NCBI RefSeq assembly: GCF_000218685.1
Contig: NW_006763303.1
Location: 372,001-436,000 of the forward strand
DNA from: Serpula lacrymans var. lacrymans S7.9
Lineage: Eukaryota > Basidiomycota > Agaricomycetes > Boletales > Serpulaceae
DNA: 64,000 nucleotides
Direction of reading: 5' to 3'
Made by a program: the position numbers and the translations under genes. This document shows, in pieces, positions 34,050 through 44,653 of this stretch. Position 1 is the first letter of the stretch; each line of letters opens with the position of its first letter. The notes beneath the pieces were generated by a model. The model saw only the letters and a program-made list of their open reading frames with translations, searched no databases and was not told where the DNA came from.

Positions 34050-36378
34050 TTCATCGGATAAATGGCAGGCTCTAGCCTCTCCTGGATTTTGGTGATGTAT
34101 GTTTCAGCTCGCGATAGAAACATGTCTCCTATTTCAACATTTCAACGCTTGTATTATATGTGATTATCTGAACAACGAAATTTTCCTCATGCCTAATGCA
34201 AAATATGCTCTGTACTATCACTCAAGGTTGTGCCTTGATTCTTTACAATCCCTAACTGTAGCATTACATAATATTTGCCAGTTCTACTTAAATTTTGTAG
34301 GTCTCGACACGCTCGGCTGGTTGTATCATACTGTCCACATTTCTAGTACAGTACTAGTAGCCTGTGTAGTAATTTTTGGACGTGCCGCATCGCAATTTGG
34401 CAGAGCCAACGCAGAGTCTCAGATCTCAACCTTTTTTTTTTCAACCACCACTCGGACTGTGAGTGTCCTGGACACTCATATTCAATGCACCTTCTGGCGT
34501 TGCGTGTGAAATATTGGCAAGCGATCTCTCAAGTGTTCATCGTACGGGAGCAAACGAAGAATGATGCACCGAAGATCTGTCACTGCAACCTGAATTGGAC
34601 ATCACGATGCTGCACATATCACTAGCATGAGTAAGGTCTCCAAACGGACACTCTAAAGCCAGGAGAGGTGAGTAATATCATCATCTTATTTTACAGTCTT
34701 CTAACGAACTCCCCTTTTTATGTAGCTTCCATCATAGATGGTGGACAAATGGTGGCCCTATTCAATGTCCTGAATTCGTTCTCTGAGAGTTACATGTATG
34801 TGGAGTCACATCACGAAAAAGGAAAACCACTCAGTACTCAGGGCCCGTGACACCGGTGATTTAATGATATCTACGCCTACTTAATTATACGTTTCTCATT
34901 GTCTCTCAATCAAGGGATCACTGACTCCCTACCTTTTCTGGGCTGCCCCAGAATAATATCTACGTCATCGGCGCCCCAGGGACGTATGTTCTCAACTTCT
35001 ATTTGGAAGTTCTGACCGTGATACGTTGGTGCGCACCTAGATATTGAAGTTCAAGCCGCTCAAGATAGAGCGAAGGTTTAAATTCTGTCTGATAACCTCC
35101 ATCATCGACACTAGAAGTTCTATCGAAATACTACACGACTGACAATTCGATTATGGTGGTTCGAAATCTCCACATTGTGCATGTCAAAACTGTCAAGGCG
35201 GTGATCCAGCATTCCACGCCCCAATCCTGTGACATGTTTTCATTCGGCGTTGGCCTCCACAACGATCTTTCTGTCAGTTGACACGGTTTTCTTGTTACAG
35301 AACCTTGTTGGGCGAGGTGATGTCCCGTATCAGGCGTGATTGGCTCAGGCACGATAGTCTGTGGAAAAGTGGGAAGTAAGTTCAACAAGCAGCACTGGCA
35401 ACTTCCAAAATTCATCGCGAAATTCAGAATATTATCAACTGGTCATAGGATAGACCGATTTCCAAGCCGCCAGCTCGTGGCAGGTCACAAGTCTAAAGCT
35501 TGGAGTTGCTTTCAACTGCGTATCCTCACTGTGTCATGTGTAAAGTTCTGTGTCTATTCTGACAGTCTAAGTTCAACAGTGAGTGGAAACATTTCGCTTG
35601 TGCGCCTTCTTTTGCTGTCCACTGGCACCACAAATAAACCTTGAGCCTCGATGGAGCGCACGCTGCACTTTCACAGATCAAATCTCCCACTCAGACCATT
35701 GCCGACCCACGAGCTGGCTCGATGATCTACCTCCTTGCGCAACAATACAAGGTCGGCGATATCACAAAAGCCTTGACTTTCGGAGAGGGCACAAAAATAA
35801 AACAATTCGCTTCGGTGTCTGTCTTGGGAGCCGAATATCTCAAGAAGGTTTCAGGGAAGAATGAGGAACCCATGTTCTTATTCCTTAAATCATGAATATG
35901 CACGTCATAGGGGTCATTGACATACTTCCATGTCGGCTATTCAGAAGATGAACTTCTATCGATAACGCATGATCGATGGTATCACGTACTCACTCATGCA
36001 CTCCACCTGCCCCTTGATCCTTTCTGTTTTAGACCTTGTGCTCGTAGACGTTCTATTCAATTAAATCGGCTGCTACTGGGAACATGGAGAGCGAAGTTGG
36101 CAAATGCCTAATGAATCCGAGCCATTGTCGAGATTGGAAGGACTTCAAGGCGCAATACGGTCGATTGACATGGACTCTTTAAACTGTCGACCTGGTTCAC
36201 TTGGAAATCCGATTTGATACACTGAAAGTGCCAGGGGGCCTGAAATTCATCCGTTTTTATCCTGTGGTACACCAGCACTGGTTTGTTTTCTAGCACATAA
36301 AGAGGCTCAGAAAACTCAGCATGTCCGTCATACAGTTTTATCTCCCTTTTCCCCTCAAGACCTTTTTTTGCATTCAAT
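34050..36378 (+). other. intergenic region with a possible small multi-exon gene
   Basis: Mostly unannotatable. Plus-strand frames at about 34720-34850 (SIIDGGQMVALFNVLNSFSE), 34950-35010 (NNIYVIGAPGTYVLNFYLEV), 35155-35280 (NLHIVHVKTVKAVIQHSTPQ) and 35641-35895 (AALSQIKSPTQTIADPRAGS, ending VSGKNEEPMFLFLKS) look protein-like and lie in order, as exons or decayed exons of one gene could. I cannot join them with confidence and do not recognise a family. Confidence 0.3.
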
Positions 36379-38007
36379 ATGACCACCAACCCTCCGCCGT
36401 CATACGAGGTCGCTGTCGCAGAGGCCAAGCGCATGCTGGCTAAACCTCTTACATCGGATGAAAAGGTTGAATTTGCCAAGGAAGCCATCAAGGTATTGGA
36501 GGACGACAATAATGTCAAGCAGTTCGAAGCGGACATTGAGAATATCGGTACTTCAGCTATTCAGACGGATCAAGCTTTCGACCGTGTGAGTCGTGGCTTC
36601 AAAGACATGGTCGACAAGCACGGAAAGGATTTCCCAGAGGTCGCCGGCTACAAAGCTGAGTGGGACAGCTATAACAAGGTAAACTCGGCCAACTATTTAT
36701 CCGTTCACTGGTTAATTTGGCATGCATGTTCATGGTCGTTATCTAGCGCTGGGTTAAGTACCTCTGGGACTCGCGCGATGTGGCTTCCGAGATGAGTGCA
36801 ACCCTTTCACGTATGGCCTATTGTATCCGCCAGTCCTGTCTGTTGACAACCATGGCTTGTAGGATATGATGAGGTGTTTCTTCAGTTAATCAGTGAAATC
36901 AAGACCGATGAAGACCGTAAAGAGTGCATCAAGGAGCTTGCTAGCTTTGGTGTATGTTTACGACAATGGTTGCTTGATACGCTTCATTTACTGTTCTCCA
37001 TATAGTCAGAAAAACATCAGACCTCGGCACAGATGGCAGGCAACTTTAGGAATCTTGAAGCGGACGTCAGGGGCTTTGGCGAGAGGTTTGCAACGTATCT
37101 GGAACAGAAGAAGGTGGAATTAGAGCAACTAGCAACAACGCTAAAGACGGATATCGACGCACTCCAAGAACAGATTAAAAAGTGCGTCTCCTTGCCTCAT
37201 TCGACGCTATCCGTGTCATCAACTAACGCACTATGGTAGCTGGAATGAAAAGGCATTTTTTCCGCTTTTATCAAAGATTTATTGTCGCCTTACAGAATTA
37301 TTTTCCGCTCATCTAGATTGCTGCTGGTCTTATGGCTATGGGTGCCGGCTTGGCTCTTTCGGTATGGGTTGCAGTTTTTGATATCGTTTGTGATGGATTA
37401 ACCGATTTTTTTTTTGACTTCATAGTTCTGGACATTGATTATCACTGGTTCAGCTATTGCTTACTTCATTGCTCAACGCATCAGTGAGTGCTACAGTCAC
37501 GCTGATGATGTCAATGGATGTCTGAAGGGCTTCGTTCGTACTATTTAGAAGCCGAAAAGGCACTTAATGCCAAGAAGACTGAGCTGGCAGAAGTGAACCG
37601 CAAGCAGAGAGCCCTGGCAGAACTCAAGACCAGATTTGACGGTCTAAAGCCAGATATCGCCCTTATCTGCGAAAAGCTCATTATATTCGGTAACATTTGG
37701 CAATCCGTAAGTCACATTTCATTTGTTGACTTGAAAGCCATTCTTTGCTGATCTGATGATTGTCAAATTTTAGGTAAGCACTCAATGTGCAGAGTTCGGC
37801 AGTCATCTCGAGAAAGGCATGGACGCCCTTAATGACGAGGTAAGAATCGACATGAAGCCAAACTTTGATCGAATGAATGAGTTAATGGCGTCGAATTAGG
37901 AATTCCGGTTGCAAGTCACACTCGCGAGGAAGACGTGCACTCCTCTTCGGAATGGCCTTAGGAAGTACGCGACGACTCTTGAACATTCTCCTCTTCCCAA
38001 GTCCTAA
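36379..38007 (+). CDS. alpha-helical hairpin protein, member G (intact; candidate alpha-pore-forming protein)
   Basis: Exons 36379-36678, 36747-36810, 36863-36951, 37006-37181, 37240-37252, 37317-37361, 37426-37483, 37549-37706, 37774-37839, 37900-38007: 1077 bases, 358 residues. Exons 2-5 and 7-10 have exactly the lengths of gene F, although the protein is much diverged (start MTTNPPPSYEVAVAEAKRML). The hydrophobic hairpin is even clearer: IAAGLMAMGAGLALS then FWTLIITGSAIAYFIAQRI. The C-terminal signature is LICEKLIIFGNIWQS. The intron after the 13-base micro-exon starts GC (37253), a GC-AG intron. It stands outside the duplicated segment and is the most divergent and probably oldest copy. 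No signal peptide. Same caveat: pore formation is inferred from layout only. Confidence 0.7.
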
Positions 38008-38640
38008 GCAAACCACTCGTCATTGCAAAGGGAATGAGACAAGAAATCTGTTTTTTTTTGCTTTCTTTCAAAAATATATTTCAACTTGTACTACTACGTC
38101 GATTAACGGACACTGAATAATTATGAATGTTATGATTGTTCCAAGTTAGCTCTGTGGGTCAGACGATTCCCAAGGTTTGAAAGTTATTTGCCTCTGCCAT
38201 AGCAATCTTTTTTCTCGTCGATTAAGCAAGCTCGGGTTAAAAGTTTCAATATGGTTCACAGGACGTTTCCTTAGAAGGTTATCAGGAATGATGGTTTGAA
38301 GCGAAGTGCGATTGGTAATCAGTAGTCTTGTTTTTAGGGCGTGATCGACTTGGACGATTTCATAGACTGCTGCTACGTAAATACTACTAGAGCGATGATG
38401 GAGGCGTATGTGGATGTCTCGCATATGGATGATGTTAGCAATGTAGGGGGGATGTGGAAAGAATAACAGATGTCAGATACTGGTACGGATATGACGCTCC
38501 GTTTGCACTTTTATTCAAAGTGCGACAGCGAGAAATTTTCGGTGCGAAATATGGTGGACTGCGCGAAAAACAGATGAAAATTCGCGCGAGATGGGGAGCT
38601 GCGCGAACAAGAGATGAAGACCCACGTGAAATGACGCCCA
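38008..38640. other. no gene seen
   Basis: Downstream flank of gene G up to the copia LTR material. No conserved frame. Confidence 0.5.
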
Positions 38641-38771
38641 TAATAAAACTAAGTGAAACTCAGCCGCTGCCCAAGAGGCTATAGAAATGACTTTATTATT
38701 TACCTAAGTGAAACTACAATAGATGTTAGTTTAAGGTGATCTCTAATAAATGTAATGTAACATACCTCAGC
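38641..38771 (-). repeat. inverted copy of the copia LTR 3' part
   Basis: Reverse complement of 47570-47700 with few differences (ends TAATAAAAC at the outer side). It abuts the LTR start TGACAAAACC at 38772, so the copia LTR is preceded by an inverted copy of its own last 131 bases. Confidence 0.8.
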
Positions 38772-38813
38772 TGACAAAACCGGATAAACCCGGTCTCTGC
38801 CAAAGCAGCCATT
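38772..38813 (+). repeat. copia element 2: first 42 bases of the 5' LTR
   Basis: TGACAAAACCGGATAAACCC onward, cut at CCATT by the gypsy element. The LTR resumes at 47396 (CCATT repeated). Confidence 0.85.
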
Positions 38814-39103
38814 TGTAACGAGGCTGAACTCCACTCCGAATCGATCCGACTCACCTGGCGCTAGGCATCAGACCACGCTCTTTTGAACATGCGGACACTT
38901 CCTTTCACTCTTTCTGCCGACGTTCCTTATGGACTACTGCTCCTCCTGTGTTTGCACTTATTAGCTTGCTGATCCCTGTCGTTACCGTAGACGTATAAAT
39001 ACCAGATGTAATCGATATGGAGGAGCAGCTTAAATCAACTAGACTTACACCAGTTATAGGACAAAAGCTCGACGTGGGATGTTAGCGTCACGCGAACGTC
39101 ACA
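38814..39103 (+). repeat. gypsy 2 5' LTR
   Basis: 290 bases, TGTAACGAGG...CGTCACA. TATAAAT at 38994-39000 marks the likely promoter. Right after the LTR I see no TGG-type tRNA primer site. Confidence 0.95.
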
Positions 39104-39199
39104 TATTTTTAACTCTCAACAGTCTAAACTACCAACAAGAAAAACCACCTTATTCCGACAGGAATACCGCCTCTCCTCGAATCCGGACTTGATCAACCT

Positions 39200-41296
39200 G
39201 TGATGACTGGACCGGCACCCATGACTGCTCCCATAACCTCCTCTCCTACTCCTCACTATAACCTTCGCACTAGGAGCAAGGCTTCAGGACAACTGAGACG
39301 CGCCAGCAGTGAGTCGTCACTTTCCAACTTACCTGATAGTCCCCCAGGCCTGTCCCCTCGCCTGAGCCCTGGTGGCCAGGCTGGCTCTGCTCCTCGACGA
39401 CCTTCCCGTTCCTATAGCGATGTGGTAAGGACAGGAGATCCTTTGCCCGACCTAAAAACTCGGCGCAGAGAGGCTGAAGTAAATAGCTTAAAATTACGCA
39501 CCGGAACGAGAACTGGGGCTCCCAGGACTCAGACCGAGGTTCCGCCTGTAGCGCGACCCAGTGGGGTTACTACACTAGATACCCAACAAGATACACTGGT
39601 TCAGCAAGCTGAGAAGCTTCTGAGTGATGACCAGTTGAAAACAATCCTGAAAAGACGTGAGATTGAGCGAGCTGCGAGACAAAGCGAAACCGCTACTAAC
39701 CTCGAGTCCCAAGAAGGGACCAAGGGAAAGGGCACCGACCCCGCAAACTGGGGAGGCCTTGATATTGAGGAAACCGAGCTTGAGCCTGAAGCTCAAAGGG
39801 AGGCCCTGCGCGCCTGGAACAAAGCCCATGAATGGGCCAGTCTGAGTCACCAGGAAGTACCTGGTCCGTCTGGAACGAAGAGAAATCAGGTGCAGGAAAC
39901 CAGTGACCAAGAGGACACTCATCAAGAAGAAGAGTCTCGGACTCGAACCTCTCGTCGACGATCAAAGATCCGTTACCGAAAGGAACGCCAAAAACAGAGG
40001 CGGCACGATAAACGGGAGATATACCCCAGTAGTGGAGGGGACCCCCGAGTAATGGGATATCGAGACCCGATAGTGGGGCTCATGGAAAGGGCCTTGAAGC
40101 CAATGGAGGACCCTCGACGACCTGGGAGTATTTACCACACCTTCGCTCCCGCCAACCAGGTGGGATCGACAAGCTACATTGGGCGCGCCCTTGGCCAGAT
40201 GACCAGTCAACGTCAGCCCGACCCTCCCTCAGACTCGAGCGACAGCTCGTCGAGTGACTCAGATAGTGACCAGAGCAGCCTCTCGAGTGAAACCAGCTCA
40301 GTGTCATCCTTGGGACAGAGTCGCGGACGAGGCCATCGTGGCCGAAAGCGAAAAAACTGTAAGAGTAAAAGGAAACGTAGCCCTCGGAGGCCGATTCTCA
40401 AACCCACTGAGCCACAAGTCTATGACGGCCGGCCTGACTCTCAGGAGTTCCATCAGTTCATGGTTGCATCTTCAACTTACCTGAAGGAGGGACGAGTCCC
40501 ACGGAAAGGGCGAGTTTATCGACTGTCGTCATTTCTAAGGGGAACTGCGTATGACTTCTTCCTCTATAAAGTATCGCCTGATCCTTCCAGTTGGGACCTG
40601 AAGGATTTCTTCATCGGGTTGTTCAATCATTGTTTCCCTGTAGATTACAGAATGAAGCAACGTGATAAACTAAAACGATGCTTTCAGGACCATAAATCTG
40701 TACGAGAATATTTATATGAGCTTACTGAACTTTGGAACATTATCGGCGATGTTGACGAGAGACAGAGAGTGATTCGGTTCTGGACTGGACTGAACACAGA
40801 GCTGCAACAAGGACTATGGCTTAAGGAGCTTAACCCCGAGATTTCGCGGTTCGAGGAAGTGCAATCCGCCGCTGAAGTGCTAGAACTCGCACGATCCGCT
40901 GGGCTGAGAGGCCGATCCTCTCAGATGAAAGTGCAGTCGTCTCATGATAACAGGAACCCTACGGCCTACTCCAAGCATGAAGTTAGTAATAAACGAGCTA
41001 ATCAAGGAGACACCAGACGACCTCCCTTAGACAAAGCCAGGGGGCCGGCCTTTGGAGGAAACAGGACACACCCGCAGACCAAGAGTCGTCCTCTGGAAGC
41101 GAGGAGGGAGGCCCGAGAGAAGAAGGCGCCTGTCTTGAGTACTGAGGAACGAGAAAAACACGTGGCCGAAGGACGGTGTTTTATCTGTCATGAGCTAGGA
41201 CATTTTAGTAGAAACTGTCCTCATCGTAATGCTGTCTCGTCCCAGAGGAAAGACAGACCTCCCGGCATCCCCAACTTTGCTATGGGAATAGACTGA
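39200..41296 (+). CDS. gypsy 2 Gag
   Basis: 698 residues. A disordered Ser/Pro/Arg-rich N-terminus (SYSDVVRTG near residue 75) and a basic RSRRR/KRKRSPRR region (about 250-400) are followed by the retrotransposon gag fold (YDGRPDSQEFHQFMVASSTY, FFIGLFNHCFP, VREYLYELTELWNII, about 410-560) and a CCHC zinc knuckle (CFICHELGHFSRNC, about 660). It ends with TGA at 41294-41296, and the same frame continues directly into pol, so Gag-Pol would be made by stop-codon readthrough. Builds the particle and packages RNA. Confidence 0.9.
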   Translation: MMTGPAPMTAPITSSPTPHYNLRTRSKASGQLRRASSESSLSNLPDSPPGLSPRLSPGGQAGSAPRRPSRSYSDVVRTGDPLPDLKTRRREAEVNSLKLRTGTRTGAPRTQTEVPPVARPSGVTTLDTQQDTLVQQAEKLLSDDQLKTILKRREIERAARQSETATNLESQEGTKGKGTDPANWGGLDIEETELEPEAQREALRAWNKAHEWASLSHQEVPGPSGTKRNQVQETSDQEDTHQEEESRTRTSRRRSKIRYRKERQKQRRHDKREIYPSSGGDPRVMGYRDPIVGLMERALKPMEDPRRPGSIYHTFAPANQVGSTSYIGRALGQMTSQRQPDPPSDSSDSSSSDSDSDQSSLSSETSSVSSLGQSRGRGHRGRKRKNCKSKRKRSPRRPILKPTEPQVYDGRPDSQEFHQFMVASSTYLKEGRVPRKGRVYRLSSFLRGTAYDFFLYKVSPDPSSWDLKDFFIGLFNHCFPVDYRMKQRDKLKRCFQDHKSVREYLYELTELWNIIGDVDERQRVIRFWTGLNTELQQGLWLKELNPEISRFEEVQSAAEVLELARSAGLRGRSSQMKVQSSHDNRNPTAYSKHEVSNKRANQGDTRRPPLDKARGPAFGGNRTHPQTKSRPLEARREAREKKAPVLSTEEREKHVAEGRCFICHELGHFSRNCPHRNAVSSQRKDRPPGIPNFAMGID

Positions 41297-44200
41297 GTGG
41301 AGGTAGTTGACATTGAACAACTACAGGCACTAGCGTCAGCTACAGAAACAACTCATGATGTGACCTTACATTCGATGGTGCTAGTTCTGCTGGAGACATA
41401 TGTCCCCAGTAGTCCCAGAAAGAAACACCGGTCCATGTCCATGGGGGATCCTCTTGCTGAAGTGGCCACCAAGTTACTAGTGGAGGGGACTCCCTTCCCG
41501 GGAGATGACCTCGCAAATCAAGACACCTACGACCTGGGACGATTCTCAGTTTATCGAGTGTCTAAGCATGAGCATGCTATTGTGGATCATCTTCGATGGC
41601 TTGATGACGACGTGATGGTTCCCTCGTCCTACTTGATGGACACCAAGTTCTGCCTGGCGGACTGGTATTCGGACCAGAAGGGACCTATTGGGGGATACCA
41701 ACTCCATGAGTGCGAAGAATTCCATACATCAGTACCTATGGGTGATGCAATCGGAGACCGAGTCGAAGAAATCCTTGACATGGGAAGGCCCTATGAACGA
41801 GATGTGATACTGGACCGAGAACCCCGGGAAAGCCGGTTTGTCTGTATACCCTACCTGGATGTCTTGGCAGGACAACAATGTTACCAGCTGATAGATAGGG
41901 ATCTCCAGTTCAATCTTGATGTCCCTGCTTCATTCTTTTGTAATGCTCGCCTCAACCTAATTCATTGGTACAATCGGCAATTGGAAAAGGCCTATGAGGA
42001 AAGGGATGAGCGCCTGTTAAGCCCCGAGATCGAAGACTGGGAAGCGAATCATCTTAGAAGTATATTTGAGCCTGACCAAGGTGCCTCCGAAGGGGCCCTG
42101 CAGGAAGCTGTTGAAGAAAGACTGACCTCGGTGCCTGAAGCCCAGTTTGAGGACCGGAATGGTCGGCTATGCCTCATAGAGTTGAACGGACAACAAATCG
42201 CTCCTGGAAAATACCCAGCGCTGGAACGAAATGCATCAGTAACAAAGGACCTCAAACGTGTCCTACCACGGCCTATAGTGGTTATGGTACGAGTCAACGG
42301 GCACCCAGCTAGGGCCTTGATTGACACCGGATCTCTGGCTGACTTCATGTCGTCCACGCTGGCAGACCAGATTGGGGTCCCCCTCATTAAGTTAGCTCGG
42401 CCGCTGCCGATTCAACTGGCTGTACAGGGCTCGAGATCCAAAGTAACCTTTGGAACTAAGGTCAAGTTTGAGTATCAAAAAATCAGTTCTGACCGGTACT
42501 TTGATATAATAAACTTACAGAATTATGACTTGATCTTGGGAACACCATTCCTGTATCAACATCAAGTCATGGTGGGGTTCAACTCCTCAAAGATTGTGAT
42601 TGGAAGCGACCAGCCAACACCGGTGCGTGGCAATGAGTGTTCCCAGCTGGAGGTGAGAGCTGCCGACGTTCTCAAAGTGGAGCTGGAAAGGGTTAGACAG
42701 GAGCTACGGGAACATGCCCGCCCTCTTTGTGCTAAAGCCAGCGAGACTGGTTTACCCCCACTGAGGGACATCAATCATACTATACCGCTTATTGATGAGA
42801 ACAAGATCTATTCCTGGAGACCGTCTCGATGTCCTGAAGCTCTACGTCCTCAATGGACAGAGAAGAGAGAAGCCTACTTGTCTTCGGGACGATGGAAGGT
42901 AACCAGTGCAGGCAACACTGTGCCTATGCTCCTCATCTCAAAACCCGGCACTGGGAAGCTTCAAACAGTAATAGATCTCCGAGAAAGGAACAAAAATACC
43001 CACAAATTGTCCTCACCCCTTCCTAGCATGGATGGGATCTTGAGGAGAGTAGCCCAGAAAAAGTACAGGTCGCTTTTGGATGGCCAGGATGCCTACAAAC
43101 AGATTCGAATTATTCCGGAGCACGTGAACCGATCTACAGTTACCACCCCTGACGGTAATATGGTGAGCGAGGTCATCCAGATCGGGGACTGTAATGCTCC
43201 AGCAACTTATCAAGCATTGATGAATCACCTCTTTGGGGCATACATAGGTAGGTTTATGGATGTCTACCTGGACGACATTGTCGTCTACTCCGACACTGTG
43301 GATGAGCACCGTCAACATATCCATATAATCCTGTCAATACTTGATGAACAGAGACTATACCTGAGTGAGCACAAACTGCACTTTTTGTGCAGTGAACTCA
43401 AGATCCTTGGACGTGTGGTTGATGATTCTGGAATTCGTATGGATCCGGACAAAGTCTCCTCGGTCCTGAACTGGAAAGTCCCTACTAATCGGGATTTGCT
43501 GCGTGGGTTCCTGGGATCAGTGGGATACTTAGCTGACGACATATACAAGGTTTGTATCCCCATGGGAGTCTTGTCCGCCATTTCAGGAGACTCTGTGCCG
43601 TTCCGTTGGACTTTCACGGAACAAAGGGCATTTGAAACTATTAAACGATATGTGTCAGCGTGTGAGAAGCACTGTCGCAAACCGCTGAATTATGACCCTG
43701 GGGCGCCCACCATCTGGATGATGACGGATGGCTGCCTGAAGGGCATTTCGGGGGTAGTCGCCCAGGGTGCCGACTGGCGTTCAGCCAGTGTGGCGGCCTT
43801 CTACTCCGCGAAGCTTACCTCTACGCAGCAGAACTACCCTGTTCACGAAGTCGAGTTACTCGCCGGGGTCGAGACAATGCTGCGCTACAGAGATATTCTC
43901 CAAGGGACTAAGTTTATCTGGTTAACCGACCACAAAGGACTGATCCACTTACTCGGTCAGAAAAACCTCTCGGGGCGTCAGGCCCGATGGATGGAGAAGT
44001 TGGGGGAATTCGACTTTGACGTGCGATATGTGCCCGGGGTGGAGAATGTGTTGCCTGACGCATTGTCTCGGTTGTATAGCTTTGACGCACCAGGCACCGT
44101 GCGCTCACGGTCCGAATACACTGAGTTTGACGGGTATAATGACGAGGCCGCTGAGATGCCGCTTCATCTGATCAGTGCCCCAGTCCTGGTAGGCCTGGAG

Positions 44201-44653
44201 GCCTTGGCGGCCATACCGGCCACTCGAGCCCGCGCCCGAGCGGATCGCGACCTGGCTGATGTCTCACTGGTGACCTCCCCTCGTCCGGAGAACAAGACAT
44301 CGAGCCCTTTGGTGCCAGCTCCTACGTCGGGGCCTGCTCAGCCCAGGCGGAAGCAAGGGGCGCTGCCTGCCGAGACGGGACGTCCTGAGACGTTGCGGGA
44401 GTTTGCCAAGTGGGTCCGGCGCCGTTTTGTCCTCCTCGGGCCAGGAGAACGAAAGGAGGGTGAAAGTGCGCAACACCAGCCAGACAATGATGTGCCAGCA
44501 ACCCTTGCTGATCACCCTTTCTACGTGCAGATTCCTCACCAGCTGGAAATGGAGGACCCATTGATAAATGCAATTCGGAATCAGTATAGCGAGGATGTAT
44601 TTTATAAAAAAAATTGTGGACTCACCAAGGGAATTCCGCAACTTCATGGTTGA
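41297..44653 (+). CDS. gypsy 2 Pol, protease-reverse transcriptase-RNase H part
   Basis: 1119 codons in the gag frame directly after the TGA; the first codon is GTG, so a separate start is unlikely. About 330 residues without a recognised domain are followed by a retropepsin (ALIDTGSLADFMSS, near residue 340), reverse transcriptase (TVIDLRERNKN, YLDDIVVYSD intact), RNase H (DGCLKGISGVVAQ; WLTDHKGLIHLL) and the connection to integrase. The frame is lost at an A8 run (44606-44613), after which it reads a short tail and stops at 44653; the integrase continues in the +1 frame from the same place. All catalytic aspartates of the polymerase are present. Confidence 0.92.
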   Translation: MEVVDIEQLQALASATETTHDVTLHSMVLVLLETYVPSSPRKKHRSMSMGDPLAEVATKLLVEGTPFPGDDLANQDTYDLGRFSVYRVSKHEHAIVDHLRWLDDDVMVPSSYLMDTKFCLADWYSDQKGPIGGYQLHECEEFHTSVPMGDAIGDRVEEILDMGRPYERDVILDREPRESRFVCIPYLDVLAGQQCYQLIDRDLQFNLDVPASFFCNARLNLIHWYNRQLEKAYEERDERLLSPEIEDWEANHLRSIFEPDQGASEGALQEAVEERLTSVPEAQFEDRNGRLCLIELNGQQIAPGKYPALERNASVTKDLKRVLPRPIVVMVRVNGHPARALIDTGSLADFMSSTLADQIGVPLIKLARPLPIQLAVQGSRSKVTFGTKVKFEYQKISSDRYFDIINLQNYDLILGTPFLYQHQVMVGFNSSKIVIGSDQPTPVRGNECSQLEVRAADVLKVELERVRQELREHARPLCAKASETGLPPLRDINHTIPLIDENKIYSWRPSRCPEALRPQWTEKREAYLSSGRWKVTSAGNTVPMLLISKPGTGKLQTVIDLRERNKNTHKLSSPLPSMDGILRRVAQKKYRSLLDGQDAYKQIRIIPEHVNRSTVTTPDGNMVSEVIQIGDCNAPATYQALMNHLFGAYIGRFMDVYLDDIVVYSDTVDEHRQHIHIILSILDEQRLYLSEHKLHFLCSELKILGRVVDDSGIRMDPDKVSSVLNWKVPTNRDLLRGFLGSVGYLADDIYKVCIPMGVLSAISGDSVPFRWTFTEQRAFETIKRYVSACEKHCRKPLNYDPGAPTIWMMTDGCLKGISGVVAQGADWRSASVAAFYSAKLTSTQQNYPVHEVELLAGVETMLRYRDILQGTKFIWLTDHKGLIHLLGQKNLSGRQARWMEKLGEFDFDVRYVPGVENVLPDALSRLYSFDAPGTVRSRSEYTEFDGYNDEAAEMPLHLISAPVLVGLEALAAIPATRARARADRDLADVSLVTSPRPENKTSSPLVPAPTSGPAQPRRKQGALPAETGRPETLREFAKWVRRRFVLLGPGERKEGESAQHQPDNDVPATLADHPFYVQIPHQLEMEDPLINAIRNQYSEDVFYKKNCGLTKGIPQLHG

